A program made the position numbers and the translations under genes. A DNA stretch of 33,617 nt from a virus: the IMG/VR virus record IMGVR_UViG_3300043568_000201, positions 1 through 33,617 of that record; one strand, given 5' to 3'. The notes beneath the pieces were generated by a model. It was not told where the DNA came from, made no database searches, and saw only the letters and a program-made list of their open reading frames with translations. This document shows, one piece after another, positions 8,911 to 14,927 of the stretch; positions within the stretch are counted from its first letter, which is position 1; every line of letters starts with the position of its first letter.

Positions 8911-9357
8911 ATGTCAGACCAATTCGGATTTTTGGAAGGAGCAAAATCTCTTAGTTCCTCCCTAAACGCTAGTCGAGATGTAAGCAAAGAGCTTTCTAAA
9001 AGCATTTCTGATACACAAAAAGAAGCAACCGATTTAGCAGTTCAACGCAATTTAGATAGGCGCAGGGAACTAAAAGAAAACGAAATTCGTAAGGAGCTGT
9101 TCCTTAAAAAAGTGTTGATGCAATGGGAACATGAGGAACAAGTTAGACGAGAAGAAACAAGATTAAGAGCAGAGTTTTTAAAGAAATATGGTCAAAGGTG
9201 GGTAGAAGTTGAAGCCTTAAAAGCCAAATTAGAAAAACAAGAAAAAGAGTTGCAAAAGGAATTTAATAAAGATTTACGCAAAGCCCAAGTTGCTCAATTT
9301 TGGTGCTTTGTAGTCGCAGGATATATAGCTTATTACTTAGTATGGGGAAGTAAATAA
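8911..9357 (+). CDS. Coiled-coil protein with C-terminal membrane anchor, lysis cluster
   Basis: 148 residues. Residues 15-125 are almost entirely charged helix, rich in Lys, Glu and Arg, and likely coiled coil. Residues about 129-145 (FWCFVVAGYIAYYLVWG) form one C-terminal membrane segment. I do not recognise the family. The place between a coiled-coil membrane protein and the holin suggests a lysis-timing or membrane role. The Shine-Dalgarno sequence is weak (AGGAAAA about 14 nt upstream), which may keep expression low. The stop overlaps the holin start (TAATG). Confidence 0.6.
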   Translation: MSDQFGFLEGAKSLSSSLNASRDVSKELSKSISDTQKEATDLAVQRNLDRRRELKENEIRKELFLKKVLMQWEHEEQVRREETRLRAEFLKKYGQRWVEVEALKAKLEKQEKELQKEFNKDLRKAQVAQFWCFVVAGYIAYYLVWGSK

Positions 9358-9860
9358 TGGAAACATTACTTGGAATACTTAAAGGAGTTGCTCCTGTTTT
9401 GGCTACAGCCGTTGCAGGGCCAGCAGGAGGAGCTGCTGTTGGTTGGATAGCCTCAAAACTAGGCATTGATGATGCAACTGTAGAAGGAGTAACTAAGGCT
9501 CTTACTGGTGATCCTGAAATGGCTTTAAAGCTCAAAGAACTAGACCTTGAATATGCTAAGTTAGAAGTCCAAGATCGAGATTCTGCAAGACAAGCCTATG
9601 CTCAAGTTGCTACCTCGGAATACGCTACTAAGCTCGATAAAGTTGTTGTTCCTGTTTTAGCTTTGGGAGTTGTCGGATTAGCGTTTACCCTTATAGCGAT
9701 TTTAATGTTTGTTAATACTCCACAAGATCAGCAACAAATTATTATTTTTGCTCTAGGTTTTATTACCTCTGCTGCTGGTCAAGTCCTATCTTTTTATTTT
9801 GGTTCTAGCCAAGGTTCTAAGGACAAGACAGAAGAAATTAAAGGAATGTTGCGGAAATGA
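9357..9860 (+). CDS. Holin, 3-TM gene-transfer-agent type
   Basis: 167 residues with three hydrophobic segments: residues about 10-33 (Ala/Gly-rich), 93-115 (VVVPVLALGVVGLAFTLIAI) and 121-146 (QIIIFALGFITSAAGQVLSF). The middle loop has the ELDLEYAKLEVQDRDSARQA block (60-79) that I associate with the 3-TM holin family first described in gene transfer agents (GTA_holin_3TM). Holins permeabilise the inner membrane to release endolysin. The stop codon overlaps the endolysin start (ATGA), so the two are translationally coupled. Confidence 0.8.
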   Translation: METLLGILKGVAPVLATAVAGPAGGAAVGWIASKLGIDDATVEGVTKALTGDPEMALKLKELDLEYAKLEVQDRDSARQAYAQVATSEYATKLDKVVVPVLALGVVGLAFTLIAILMFVNTPQDQQQIIIFALGFITSAAGQVLSFYFGSSQGSKDKTEEIKGMLRK

Positions 9861-10453
9861 TTGAAGCTCAACTTTTATCTTTAGGCATTGAAGGCAAATG
9901 GCTTGAGCCTTTATTAAAAACCTTTGAGAAATACGAAATAAACACTCCTACAAGACAAGCTGCTTTTATTGGTCAATGTGGGCATGAATCGGCTAACTTC
10001 AAAACTCTAGAAGAAAACCTGAATTATTCGGCTAAAGGGCTAATGGCAACATGGCCTAGCCGATTTCCAAGCCTAGAAGTAGCTACTCAATTTGAACGAA
10101 ATCCTGAAAAGATAGCCAATAAGGTTTATGGTGGCAGAGCTGATCTAGGTAATACTGAAGATGGGGATGGTTGGCGCTTTCATGGTAGGGGTCTAATACA
10201 GCTCACAGGAAGGGCAAATTACACAGTATGCGGTCTAGCCCTAGACAGACCATTTGCGGATCAACCTGAGCTTGTTTTACAGCCTGAGAACGCTACCTTG
10301 TCTGCTGGATGGTTTTGGAACAAAAGAGGTCTAAATGCTTTAGCCGATTCTGAGGATTGGACTACCATGACTCGAAGAATTAATGGTGGAACAATAGGTT
10401 TGCAAGATAGAATTAACAAGATCCATAAAGCTATGGATATTTTAGGAGCGTAA
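9857..10453 (+). CDS. Endolysin, glycoside hydrolase family 19 (chitinase-like)
   Basis: 198 residues spanning one GH19 domain. Typical blocks are AAFIGQCGHESANFKTLEEN (35-54, Glu44 as likely catalytic acid), NLNYSAKGL, NKVYGGRADLGNTEDGDGWR (88-107), FHGRGLIQLTGRANY (108-122) and SAGWFW. These enzymes cleave murein glycan in Gram-negative hosts. There is no signal peptide, which fits export through the holin. ATGA overlap with the holin gene. Confidence 0.9.
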   Translation: MIEAQLLSLGIEGKWLEPLLKTFEKYEINTPTRQAAFIGQCGHESANFKTLEENLNYSAKGLMATWPSRFPSLEVATQFERNPEKIANKVYGGRADLGNTEDGDGWRFHGRGLIQLTGRANYTVCGLALDRPFADQPELVLQPENATLSAGWFWNKRGLNALADSEDWTTMTRRINGGTIGLQDRINKIHKAMDILGA

Positions 10454-10455
10454 AA

Positions 10456-10653
10456 ATGGCAGATAAATTTTATAAAGAAACCAAAAAGCATGAAAAGCGT
10501 GAAGAATCGCAAATGATTAAATTGCGTAACGCTGTCTATGAATTTGGCAAAGAGCTAAAGAAGCATGAATCTAAGCCTATGAGTAAGGCACATCCTGAGT
10601 CTAAGAAATCAGACCAAAAGGATGCGCCATTACCTAATATGCGGAAATACTAA
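10456..10653 (+). CDS. Small basic hypothetical protein, last rightward gene
   Basis: 65 residues, very hydrophilic and Lys-rich (KETKKHEKREESQMIKLRN, then a Ser/Lys/Pro-rich tail). A good GGAG lies 6 nt before the start. Its TAA stop (10651-10653) overlaps by two bases the stop codon of the convergent minus-strand gene. No domain recognised. Confidence 0.6.
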   Translation: MADKFYKETKKHEKREESQMIKLRNAVYEFGKELKKHESKPMSKAHPESKKSDQKDAPLPNMRKY

Positions 10654-10841
10654 GAATTACGGATTAAAGTCCTTACTTCTTCCAAAGTTTTAAGTCTGCT
10701 GTATTGCCAAGCTATAGTCCAAATTTGTAGAGCTGCTTTATTTGGTTCAAAACAACTTGGAAAGGTATCAAAAAAAGCCTGTTCGCAATCATCTTCAGGT
10801 ATGGGGATTTTCCCTGCAAAGGGAACATCTTCATAGTTCAT
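10650..10841 (-). CDS. Hypothetical protein, last gene of the leftward operon
   Basis: 63 residues, acidic N-terminal half (PIPEDDCEQAFFDTF) and a helical C-terminus with WTIAWQYSRL. The start is in an ATGA overlap with the upstream gene and has AGGA a few bases before it. No family recognised. It ends head-to-head with the lysis-side gene, with no room for a terminator. Confidence 0.6.
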   Translation of the reverse strand: MNYEDVPFAGKIPIPEDDCEQAFFDTFPSCFEPNKAALQIWTIAWQYSRLKTLEEVRTLIRNS

Positions 10842-11038
10842 TTGATCCTCGCTACTTTTGCTTTTCTTAAAACTTGTTCATATTGCTGTTTAGCCTCATC
10901 ATCCAGTTTACGCAACGGAAGATTTTGCCAGTAAGACCATTTGTCTTTGTATTCTTGAAGCTCTGATGGAGGAGTCCAACCTTTTAATCTCCATCTAATC
11001 GTAATATCAGTTCCGCTTACAGTCCAAATATGCTCCAT
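10838..11038 (-). CDS. Hypothetical small protein
   Basis: 66 residues from the ATG at 11038, chosen over an in-frame start at 11107 because GGAGA lies 4-5 nt upstream of it and the longer frame would run through the secreted-peptide gene at 11047-11175. The sequence has beta-like ITIRWRLKGWTPPSELQ followed by a charged helix. In other phages, short proteins with W...GWxPPSE patterns occur in early regions, but I cannot assign a function. Confidence 0.6.
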   Translation of the reverse strand: MEHIWTVSGTDITIRWRLKGWTPPSELQEYKDKWSYWQNLPLRKLDDEAKQQYEQVLRKAKVARIK

Positions 11039-11046
11039 AGAATCTC

Positions 11047-11175
11047 CTATCGGCAAATAGTTACCCATTGACATCCTGCTGGCCCACAAACATATTGTTG
11101 CCAACAATTAGCGTATTGAGCAGATACATAACCAACAATAAAAAACGCTCCTACTGCTACTAATGCTTTTTTCAT
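11047..11175 (-). CDS. Secreted four-cysteine micro-peptide (42 aa)
   Basis: ATG at 11175 is preceded by AAGGAGAAATC, an excellent Shine-Dalgarno at 6 nt spacing; TAG at 11049-11047. The 42-residue product starts MKKALVAVGAFFIVGYVSA, a classic signal peptide with likely cleavage after Ala19. The mature 23 residues carry four cysteines (Cys24, Cys30, Cys35, Cys41) and four aromatic or Trp residues, so two disulphides are likely in the periplasm. It lies between a lipoprotein gene (10 nt upstream) and a small hypothetical gene. Function unknown; an exported early peptide could act on the envelope, on receptor access or on host peptidoglycan enzymes. It is too short for most ORF callers. Confidence 0.75.
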   Translation of the reverse strand: MKKALVAVGAFFIVGYVSAQYANCWQQYVCGPAGCQWVTICR

Positions 11176-11184
11176 GATTTCTCC

Positions 11185-11451
11185 TTAATGGTATCTATGT
11201 TTTGGCATACAAGTTACTTCAACAGGAATATCAGTTGTAAAGCCATTAATGGAGCGCTTAGTTGTTATTACTACAGCTCTAAGACCAGCTCCTTCACATT
11301 CTGTAACTCCATTGATAACTTCATTCCTAGTTAAAGCAGCAACTTGCTTGTCTAATATTAACTGTTGCGAAGGTGCTTGGCTATAGACAGTTGGATTACT
11401 GGAACAAGCAAATAAAAACCCACAAATTAACACTAACAATATTTTTTTCAT
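11185..11451 (-). CDS. Putative outer-membrane lipoprotein
   Basis: 88 residues from ATG 11451. A GTG lies directly before it (GTGATG) and either could serve; ATG has the better distance from AGGAGG. The signal peptide MKKILLVLICGFLFAC ends in a lipobox (LFAC, Cys16), and Ser17-Ser18 follow, which in Enterobacteria favours outer-membrane sorting. The mature part is beta-rich and has two further Cys. It could be an early superinfection-exclusion lipoprotein (as known for T5 Llp) or, less likely from its place, an Rz1-like spanin. The role is inference. Confidence 0.65.
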   Translation of the reverse strand: MKKILLVLICGFLFACSSNPTVYSQAPSQQLILDKQVAALTRNEVINGVTECEGAGLRAVVITTKRSINGFTTDIPVEVTCMPKHRYH

Positions 11452-11460
11452 CACTCCTCC

Positions 11461-11703
11461 TTAGAATGGAATATCTTCCTCTAACTTATCAAGTGGCTTG
11501 GAATCAGCTTTATCTTCAGGAACATTTAGGTAAGCAAGAACAGCTCCTTCTTTGAAAGCAAAGATTGGCAATGACTCCAACTTCAACATCAGCCCATGTT
11601 TTGTTTCCATTACAACTCCAATAGATTGATAGCGCTTTTTCATCTTTCCATCATCACCTTGAAATTCCGATACTGCTGCTTTTACAAAATATTTAATTGC
11701 CAT
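11461..11703 (-). CDS. Small protein with SSB-like acidic tip, recombination operon
   Basis: 80 residues. The N-terminal two thirds look beta-rich (AIKYFVKAAV, YQSIGVVMETKHGLMLKLES), and the C-terminus ends KLEEDIPF, closely like the DDDIPF tip of bacterial SSB that recruits repair enzymes. It overlaps the exonuclease gene by 11 nt. An ssDNA-binding OB-like protein working with the exonuclease and annealing protein is the best guess; the length is less than half that of normal SSB, so the call is tentative. Confidence 0.55.
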   Translation of the reverse strand: MAIKYFVKAAVSEFQGDDGKMKKRYQSIGVVMETKHGLMLKLESLPIFAFKEGAVLAYLNVPEDKADSKPLDKLEEDIPF

Positions 11704-12340
11704 TTCGTTTCTCCATAAGATCTACTTCCACTTCTACTTCGCTCAAAAATTGCTTAACTTCTTTTTCGATTTCAGCTATCAATTCTTCATCTCGATTGAT
11801 TCTTACTATTAGGAGCTGACTTCTTTCAGGCATACGAGGATCAAACGATACAAAGTCGCACCATTTAGCTCCTGTAACTGACATCTGAGATTGCATCTGA
11901 ATAATGTATTTTTGAGGCGGTTCATTAGCCTTTATATAGCTCCAATGGGTAGCAGAATTAGGGCATTTAATTTCGATCAAGCCTTCCCCTACAACTCCAT
12001 CAGGAGAACAACCAAAGTTCTTAATTGTGGGGTGATCTACAAAAGCAATTTGATCCACAAAGTTGCCTGTCGTAACTTCATAAGCAACCCTAGCTTGTGG
12101 TTCTGTTTGAGTTCCCCATTCCATAGCTGGACTGTTGTAAGATTCCTCTATGGTCTTTGTAACTCGTTGCAAGGCAAGCTCAATCAGATAGTTTCCTCGG
12201 CTGGCTGATGGGCCTGTTTTTGTCTTTGAAAGTATGTCAGCAACTCTAGAGGCGGTAACTTTTCCAAGTCGAAGCTGATGCCATTCCTCAGTTCCTTGTT
12301 GTATCGCTGCAATACGATCTTCTGTCGTGAAGGTAGTCAT
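11693..12340 (-). CDS. YqaJ/lambda-type 5'-3' exonuclease (viral recombinase nuclease)
   Basis: 215 residues with the order of motifs expected of the YqaJ family: GTEEWHQLRLGKVTASRVAD (16-35), AMEWGTQTEPQARVAYE, SPDGVVGEGLIEIKCP (catalytic Asp and the Glu-x-Lys of the PD-(D/E)xK fold, around residues 113-127) and YIIQMQSQM. Such enzymes digest one strand of duplex ends so that an annealing protein can pair the exposed strand. The partner annealing protein lies upstream in the same operon. The start overlaps the stop of a 30-residue membrane peptide (ATGA). Confidence 0.9.
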   Translation of the reverse strand: MTTFTTEDRIAAIQQGTEEWHQLRLGKVTASRVADILSKTKTGPSASRGNYLIELALQRVTKTIEESYNSPAMEWGTQTEPQARVAYEVTTGNFVDQIAFVDHPTIKNFGCSPDGVVGEGLIEIKCPNSATHWSYIKANEPPQKYIIQMQSQMSVTGAKWCDFVSFDPRMPERSQLLIVRINRDEELIAEIEKEVKQFLSEVEVEVDLMEKRNGN

Positions 12341-12429
12341 TTATCCATCCAAATATAAAAAAGAACAATTCCAATAAAGATCCAACAAGCAAGTCCAGTT
12401 AAAGCTAAAAATGTGATTAAAAGTGTCAT
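12337..12429 (-). CDS. Single-span membrane micro-peptide (30 aa)
   Basis: ATG at 12429, TGA at 12339-12337, the latter overlapping the exonuclease start (ATGA). The product is 30 residues and almost wholly one hydrophobic span (LLITFLALTGLACWIFIGIV, residues 3-22) with MDK at the end. The Shine-Dalgarno is weak (GAGA), but both ends are in overlapping stop-start junctions, which supports real translation. Function unknown. Confidence 0.55.
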   Translation of the reverse strand: MTLLITFLALTGLACWIFIGIVLFYIWMDK

Positions 12430-12506
12430 TTTTTTCTCGCTTGTTTTTCTCTCTCTAAAATTGAATCAAACAGCTCTTTAAGCTCCCAGTTCTGCTTTTT
12501 TGGCAT
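12426..12506 (-). CDS. Possible 26-aa charged peptide bridging two genes
   Basis: This frame runs from ATG 12506, inside the end of the annealing-protein gene, to a TGA that overlaps the start of the 30-residue membrane peptide. The product is charged and helical (ELKELFDSILEREKQARKK at its end). No convincing Shine-Dalgarno precedes the ATG. It may be translated by coupling, or it may only be a frame through which ribosomes reach the next start. Confidence 0.3.
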   Translation of the reverse strand: MPKKQNWELKELFDSILEREKQARKK

Positions 12507-13014
12507 CTTTGGCAGAGGCAATTTTTGATACTGCTGATTTGTCTTTGGATAAGGTGTTATAGGCATTTTTATAGACATCTTTGAGTAGCTCCATAGAATC
12601 ACAGTTGGAAATAGCCTCAACCCATTTATCGGCTTCAGCGCTTAAATCTACTTCTTCTTCATCAGGAATATCTTCACCAGCATAGATATACAGACCTAGA
12701 CCATGCAGAGCTATAGCCTTAGCCAGGCAACGCTGCATAGCTGTATTGACCTGAAAAGCATCAGGATTAGGAATGGCTTTGTTCATGTTCATAACTGGTA
12801 ACTGAGCTGTCATGGTTTTGCCAAAAGCTGTTACCGAGCAAAAGACCATCAGGGTTTCGTTGAAATAGACTGGTTCTTTGTATTCCCAAGTAGCAGTTGC
12901 ATCAAGCTGTAGTAGCTGATCCACAGCCCAAGCCCAAGATAGGTAGGTGAATTTACCTTTCTTTTCTGTGTGTTCATTGACATTGATTGTTCTAATTTCT
13001 TGATATGTTTTCAT
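12478..13014 (-). CDS. Single-strand annealing protein, DUF1071/Sak3-like
   Basis: 178 residues from ATG 13014; a GTG directly upstream (GTGATG) is an alternative. The sequence has the family pattern I know for DUF1071 (Sak3) phage recombinases: NVNEHTEKKGKFTYLSWAWA (near residues 11-30), LPVMNMNKAIPNPDAFQVNT and MQRCLAKAIALHGLGLYIYAGEDIP, followed by a variable acidic tail. These proteins bind ssDNA and promote annealing. It shares an operon with the YqaJ-type exonuclease, the usual two-gene recombination pair. Confidence 0.8.
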   Translation of the reverse strand: MKTYQEIRTINVNEHTEKKGKFTYLSWAWAVDQLLQLDATATWEYKEPVYFNETLMVFCSVTAFGKTMTAQLPVMNMNKAIPNPDAFQVNTAMQRCLAKAIALHGLGLYIYAGEDIPDEEEVDLSAEADKWVEAISNCDSMELLKDVYKNAYNTLSKDKSAVSKIASAKDAKKAELGA

Positions 13015-13026
13015 CACTTTTCCTTT

Positions 13027-13314
13027 TTAATATTCACCAGTAACTCGGCTAGTAGCCCAGTTTTCATAGTATTCAAACGACATATTCCACAGCTTTCTAC
13101 CTAGAGCTTCAAAATCTCTTTTCTCTAACATTTCTTCTAAAGCCTCTATGTCATCTTTGTTTTGATGAGCTGCAAATGCTTCACAAAAGTTATTCCATTT
13201 ATTAGGATTAAATTCATCATCTTTCATCAGCTCTGCAACTTCATGCTGAAGCTCGTCAGAATCCATGTAATCATCTTCAGGCTCATAGTAAGCATCATGT
13301 CTAGACATACCCAT
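13027..13314 (-). CDS. Acidic hypothetical protein
   Basis: 95 residues from ATG 13314. This start was chosen over an in-frame start at 13401 because AGGAGG lies 6 nt before it and because the upstream part is occupied by the 35-residue membrane peptide in another frame. The protein is strongly acidic at the N-terminus (EPEDDYMDSDELQHEVAEL) and helical. No domain recognised; an early host-interaction or DNA-mimic role cannot be judged. Confidence 0.65.
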   Translation of the reverse strand: MGMSRHDAYYEPEDDYMDSDELQHEVAELMKDDEFNPNKWNNFCEAFAAHQNKDDIEALEEMLEKRDFEALGRKLWNMSFEYYENWATSRVTGEY

Positions 13315-13421
13315 TAGAAGCCTCCTGTTCTGTAGATATAGACAAGAGCAAGGAAGATTCCGATAGTCGCTCCCATAAGCCAGGAGGCTAAGACTTCCCA
13401 TAATTTAGGTTCTTTTTGCAT
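13314..13421 (-). CDS. Single-span membrane micro-peptide (35 aa)
   Basis: ATG at 13421 is preceded by AAGGAAATTGT, a good ribosome site. The stop TAA shares a base with the next start (TAATG). The 35-residue product is MQKEPKLWEVLAS, then a hydrophobic span of about 18 residues (LMGATIGIFLALVYIY), then RTGGF. A charged N-terminus with one span and a short tail suggests an inner-membrane peptide. Function unknown. Confidence 0.65.
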   Translation of the reverse strand: MQKEPKLWEVLASWLMGATIGIFLALVYIYRTGGF

Positions 13422-13439
13422 ACAATTTCCTTTTATCAC

Positions 13440-13628
13440 TTATCTAAAATCATTAAAAATTGCTTGTTTAATTGCATTGCGAATAGTTGTCATTCTGTTA
13501 TCTACCCAACGGCCATCAGGCAAATAACACATGATTCCAGTTTTAGACCATATAGCTGTATGGCCTGATTGAAATTTATAAAAAATTTCAGAGCCTTGTT
13601 TTTGGCTTGCTGATTCGATAATTTTCAT
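13440..13628 (-). CDS. Hypothetical protein, first gene of the leftward operon
   Basis: 62 residues with beta-like segments SEIFYKFQSGHTAIW and CYLPDGRWVDN and a helical C-terminus (TTIRNAIKQAIFNDF). GGGAAA lies about 8 nt upstream of the ATG. It is the promoter-proximal gene of the minus-strand operon, so is probably made first after infection. No family recognised. Confidence 0.6.
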   Translation of the reverse strand: MKIIESASQKQGSEIFYKFQSGHTAIWSKTGIMCYLPDGRWVDNRMTTIRNAIKQAIFNDFR

Positions 13629-13675
13629 ATTTACTTTCCCTTCATCACTTGGTTAAAAATTACTGCATAGGTGTA

Positions 13676-13702
13676 ACTATACAGCAAAATGACAGGTTGC
13701 AA
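13676..13702 (-). promoter_or_regulatory. Candidate leftward early promoter
   Basis: On the minus strand, TTGCAA (13702-13697) and TATAGT (13681-13676) stand 15 bp apart, upstream of the leftward operon. The -35 half overlaps the perfect palindrome GTTGCAAC (13696-13703), which could be a regulator site. Spacing is short of the 17-bp optimum. Confidence 0.4.
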
Positions 13703-13733
13703 CAGTTTTATTTCATTATTTTCTAAGTGCTTT

Positions 13734-13747
13734 CCCTAATTTAAGGG
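13734..13747. promoter_or_regulatory. Operator-like imperfect dyad
   Basis: CCCTAATTTAAGGG has outer arms CCCT/AGGG with a symmetric A/T pair inside. It lies directly upstream of the candidate rightward promoter and next to the gene for a helix-turn-helix regulator. No second copy with the same arms was seen in the region, so an operator role is a guess. Confidence 0.25.
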
Positions 13748-13749
13748 TT

Positions 13750-13777
13750 TTGCATTGTTTTCCTTTTGGTATATGAT
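13750..13777 (+). promoter_or_regulatory. Candidate rightward early promoter
   Basis: TTGCAT (13750-13755) and TATGAT (13772-13777) with a 16-bp spacer, 27 bp upstream of the regulator start codon. The -10 matches the sigma70 consensus in five of six positions; the -35 is weak, as expected for a regulated promoter. Confidence 0.45.
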
Positions 13778-13804
13778 TTAGCCTGTTTCTTACGAAAGGA
13801 TAAT

Positions 13805-14005
13805 ATGAAACCATTTGACGAATTAAAGTTGGAATTTGGAGTATTGGCAAACCTGGCAAAGCCTTTAGGAGTAAGGGAAAACGCAATTTACCAATGGTCT
13901 AAACGAGGCAAAATCCCAGTAAAACACATCAGAACTCTGATAGAGCTGTCGGAAGGCAGATTGACCAAAGAAATGCTTAGACCTGACTTGTTTTCCAAGG
14001 AGTAA
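13805..14005 (+). CDS. Cro/YdaS-like helix-turn-helix regulator
   Basis: 66 residues from ATG 13805, preceded by AAAGGA at good spacing; the longer in-frame start at 13766 would overlap the promoter. The sequence LANLAKPLGVRENAIYQWSK (residues 14-33) is a helix-turn-helix, followed by GKIPVKHIRTLIEL and the LRPDLF block typical of YdaS/Cro-type phage regulators. It probably binds the divergent region just upstream. It is the only transcription regulator I can see; no CI-type repressor with a cleavage domain is present. Confidence 0.75.
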   Translation: MKPFDELKLEFGVLANLAKPLGVRENAIYQWSKRGKIPVKHIRTLIELSEGRLTKEMLRPDLFSKE

Positions 14006-14007
14006 CA

Positions 14008-14778
14008 ATGAATTTTTACCCTTTTCACATAGGGGATTATTTGAGTCATACCTCCCATCTATCGGATGAGGAAGATCTGACTTACAGGCGCATGATTGAC
14101 CTTTATTACCAAACTGAAGAACCCTTTACTGATACGGCTAAATTGGCTCGTAAGGTCAGGTCTAGCTTTGAAATAGTGGGTAGTTTGCTCCATGAGTTCT
14201 TTGTTTTTGAAGATGGTGCTTGGCATAACAAACGAGCTGATGTGGAAATAGCCAAATACAAAGCTATGAAAGATGGGGGTCGCAAAGGCGCAGCATTAAG
14301 GTGGCATAAGGGTAGCGATAACTCCCCTAATACCCCCCCTATACCCCTCCCTAATCACTCCCTAATGCCAACCAAGAACCAAGAACCAAGAACCAAGAAC
14401 CAAATAAAAACTATACCCACTCCTAGCGGAGTGAGTGTTGATCTTTGGAATGATTTTTTGGTTTACAGGAAACGGCTCAAAGCTCCAGTAACGGATCGAG
14501 TGCTTGCAAGATTGGTCAAAGAGGCTGAACTAGCCAAAATGCCTTTGGATCAGGTCTTAGAAACCATCATTTTTAAGGGATGGAGATCATTTGAGGCTTC
14601 TTGGATCACTCAAACGGCTCAGAAAGCCTCAGAAATGCCTCTAGGAAGCGATAAACAGATTGAGGAGGCATACAGGGTCGAATGTGGCGCAGATCCTCGC
14701 CTAGCTCGTTTTAACAGCTATTACGAAATGAAGCAGTTCATCCTCAACCACAGAGATAAGAAAAGGCAAGCAGCATGA
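14008..14778 (+). CDS. DUF1376-type phage replication protein
   Basis: 256 residues. The N-terminus matches the DUF1376 family: NFYPFHIGDYLSHTSHLSDE (2-21), YRRMIDLYYQTEEPF and VGSLLHEFF, followed by GGRKGAALRWH. A Pro/Asn-rich linker (about residues 103-137) encodes the DNA repeats listed separately. The C-terminal part (LWNDFLVYRKRLKAPVTDRV, then FKGWRSFEASWI) resembles the tail of phage replication initiators. DUF1376 proteins sit at the place of lambda O in many phages. It follows the regulator by 2 nt and would be expressed early. Confidence 0.75.
   Translation: MNFYPFHIGDYLSHTSHLSDEEDLTYRRMIDLYYQTEEPFTDTAKLARKVRSSFEIVGSLLHEFFVFEDGAWHNKRADVEIAKYKAMKDGGRKGAALRWHKGSDNSPNTPPIPLPNHSLMPTKNQEPRTKNQIKTIPTPSGVSVDLWNDFLVYRKRLKAPVTDRVLARLVKEAELAKMPLDQVLETIIFKGWRSFEASWITQTAQKASEMPLGSDKQIEEAYRVECGADPRLARFNSYYEMKQFILNHRDKKRQAA
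14325..14402 (+). repeat. Heptamer repeats, candidate replication origin
   Basis: Three CCCTAAT heptamers (14325, 14349, 14360) in a C-rich tract are followed by 4.6 head-to-tail copies of ACCAAGA (14371-14402) and an A-rich stretch. All lie in the linker of the DUF1376 gene. Iterons inside the initiator gene are the lambda arrangement. No origin activity can be shown from sequence alone. Confidence 0.45.
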
Positions 14779-14927
14779 TCTATTTCATTTATGACGAAGA
14801 TGGGTTGATTCGCCAGGTCAAAAGCAGAACTGAGGCTCAATACCTTGTTTCGCTAAGACCTGATTGGAAGATTGTGGCTAAAAAGGTTAAAAAACCCATA
14901 TTTAAATTCGAGGAGGCTTTGTTTTGA
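14775..14927 (+). CDS. Small hypothetical protein (50 aa)
   Basis: ATG 14775 overlaps the stop of the DUF1376 gene (ATGA); TGA at 14925-14927 overlaps the TTG start of the methyltransferase. The 50-residue product has IYFIYDEDGLIRQV, then SLRPDWKIVAKKVKKP, a plausible small alpha/beta protein. Tight coupling on both sides supports translation. Function unknown. Confidence 0.6.
   Translation: MIYFIYDEDGLIRQVKSRTEAQYLVSLRPDWKIVAKKVKKPIFKFEEALF

Noticed and set aside
13027-13401. Longer start for the acidic protein (to 13401)
   Set aside because: The upstream part coincides with the 35-residue membrane peptide, and AGGAGG points to the start at 13314.
13766-13804. N-terminal extension of the regulator
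   Set aside because: It covers the -10 site, and AAAGGA marks the start at 13805.
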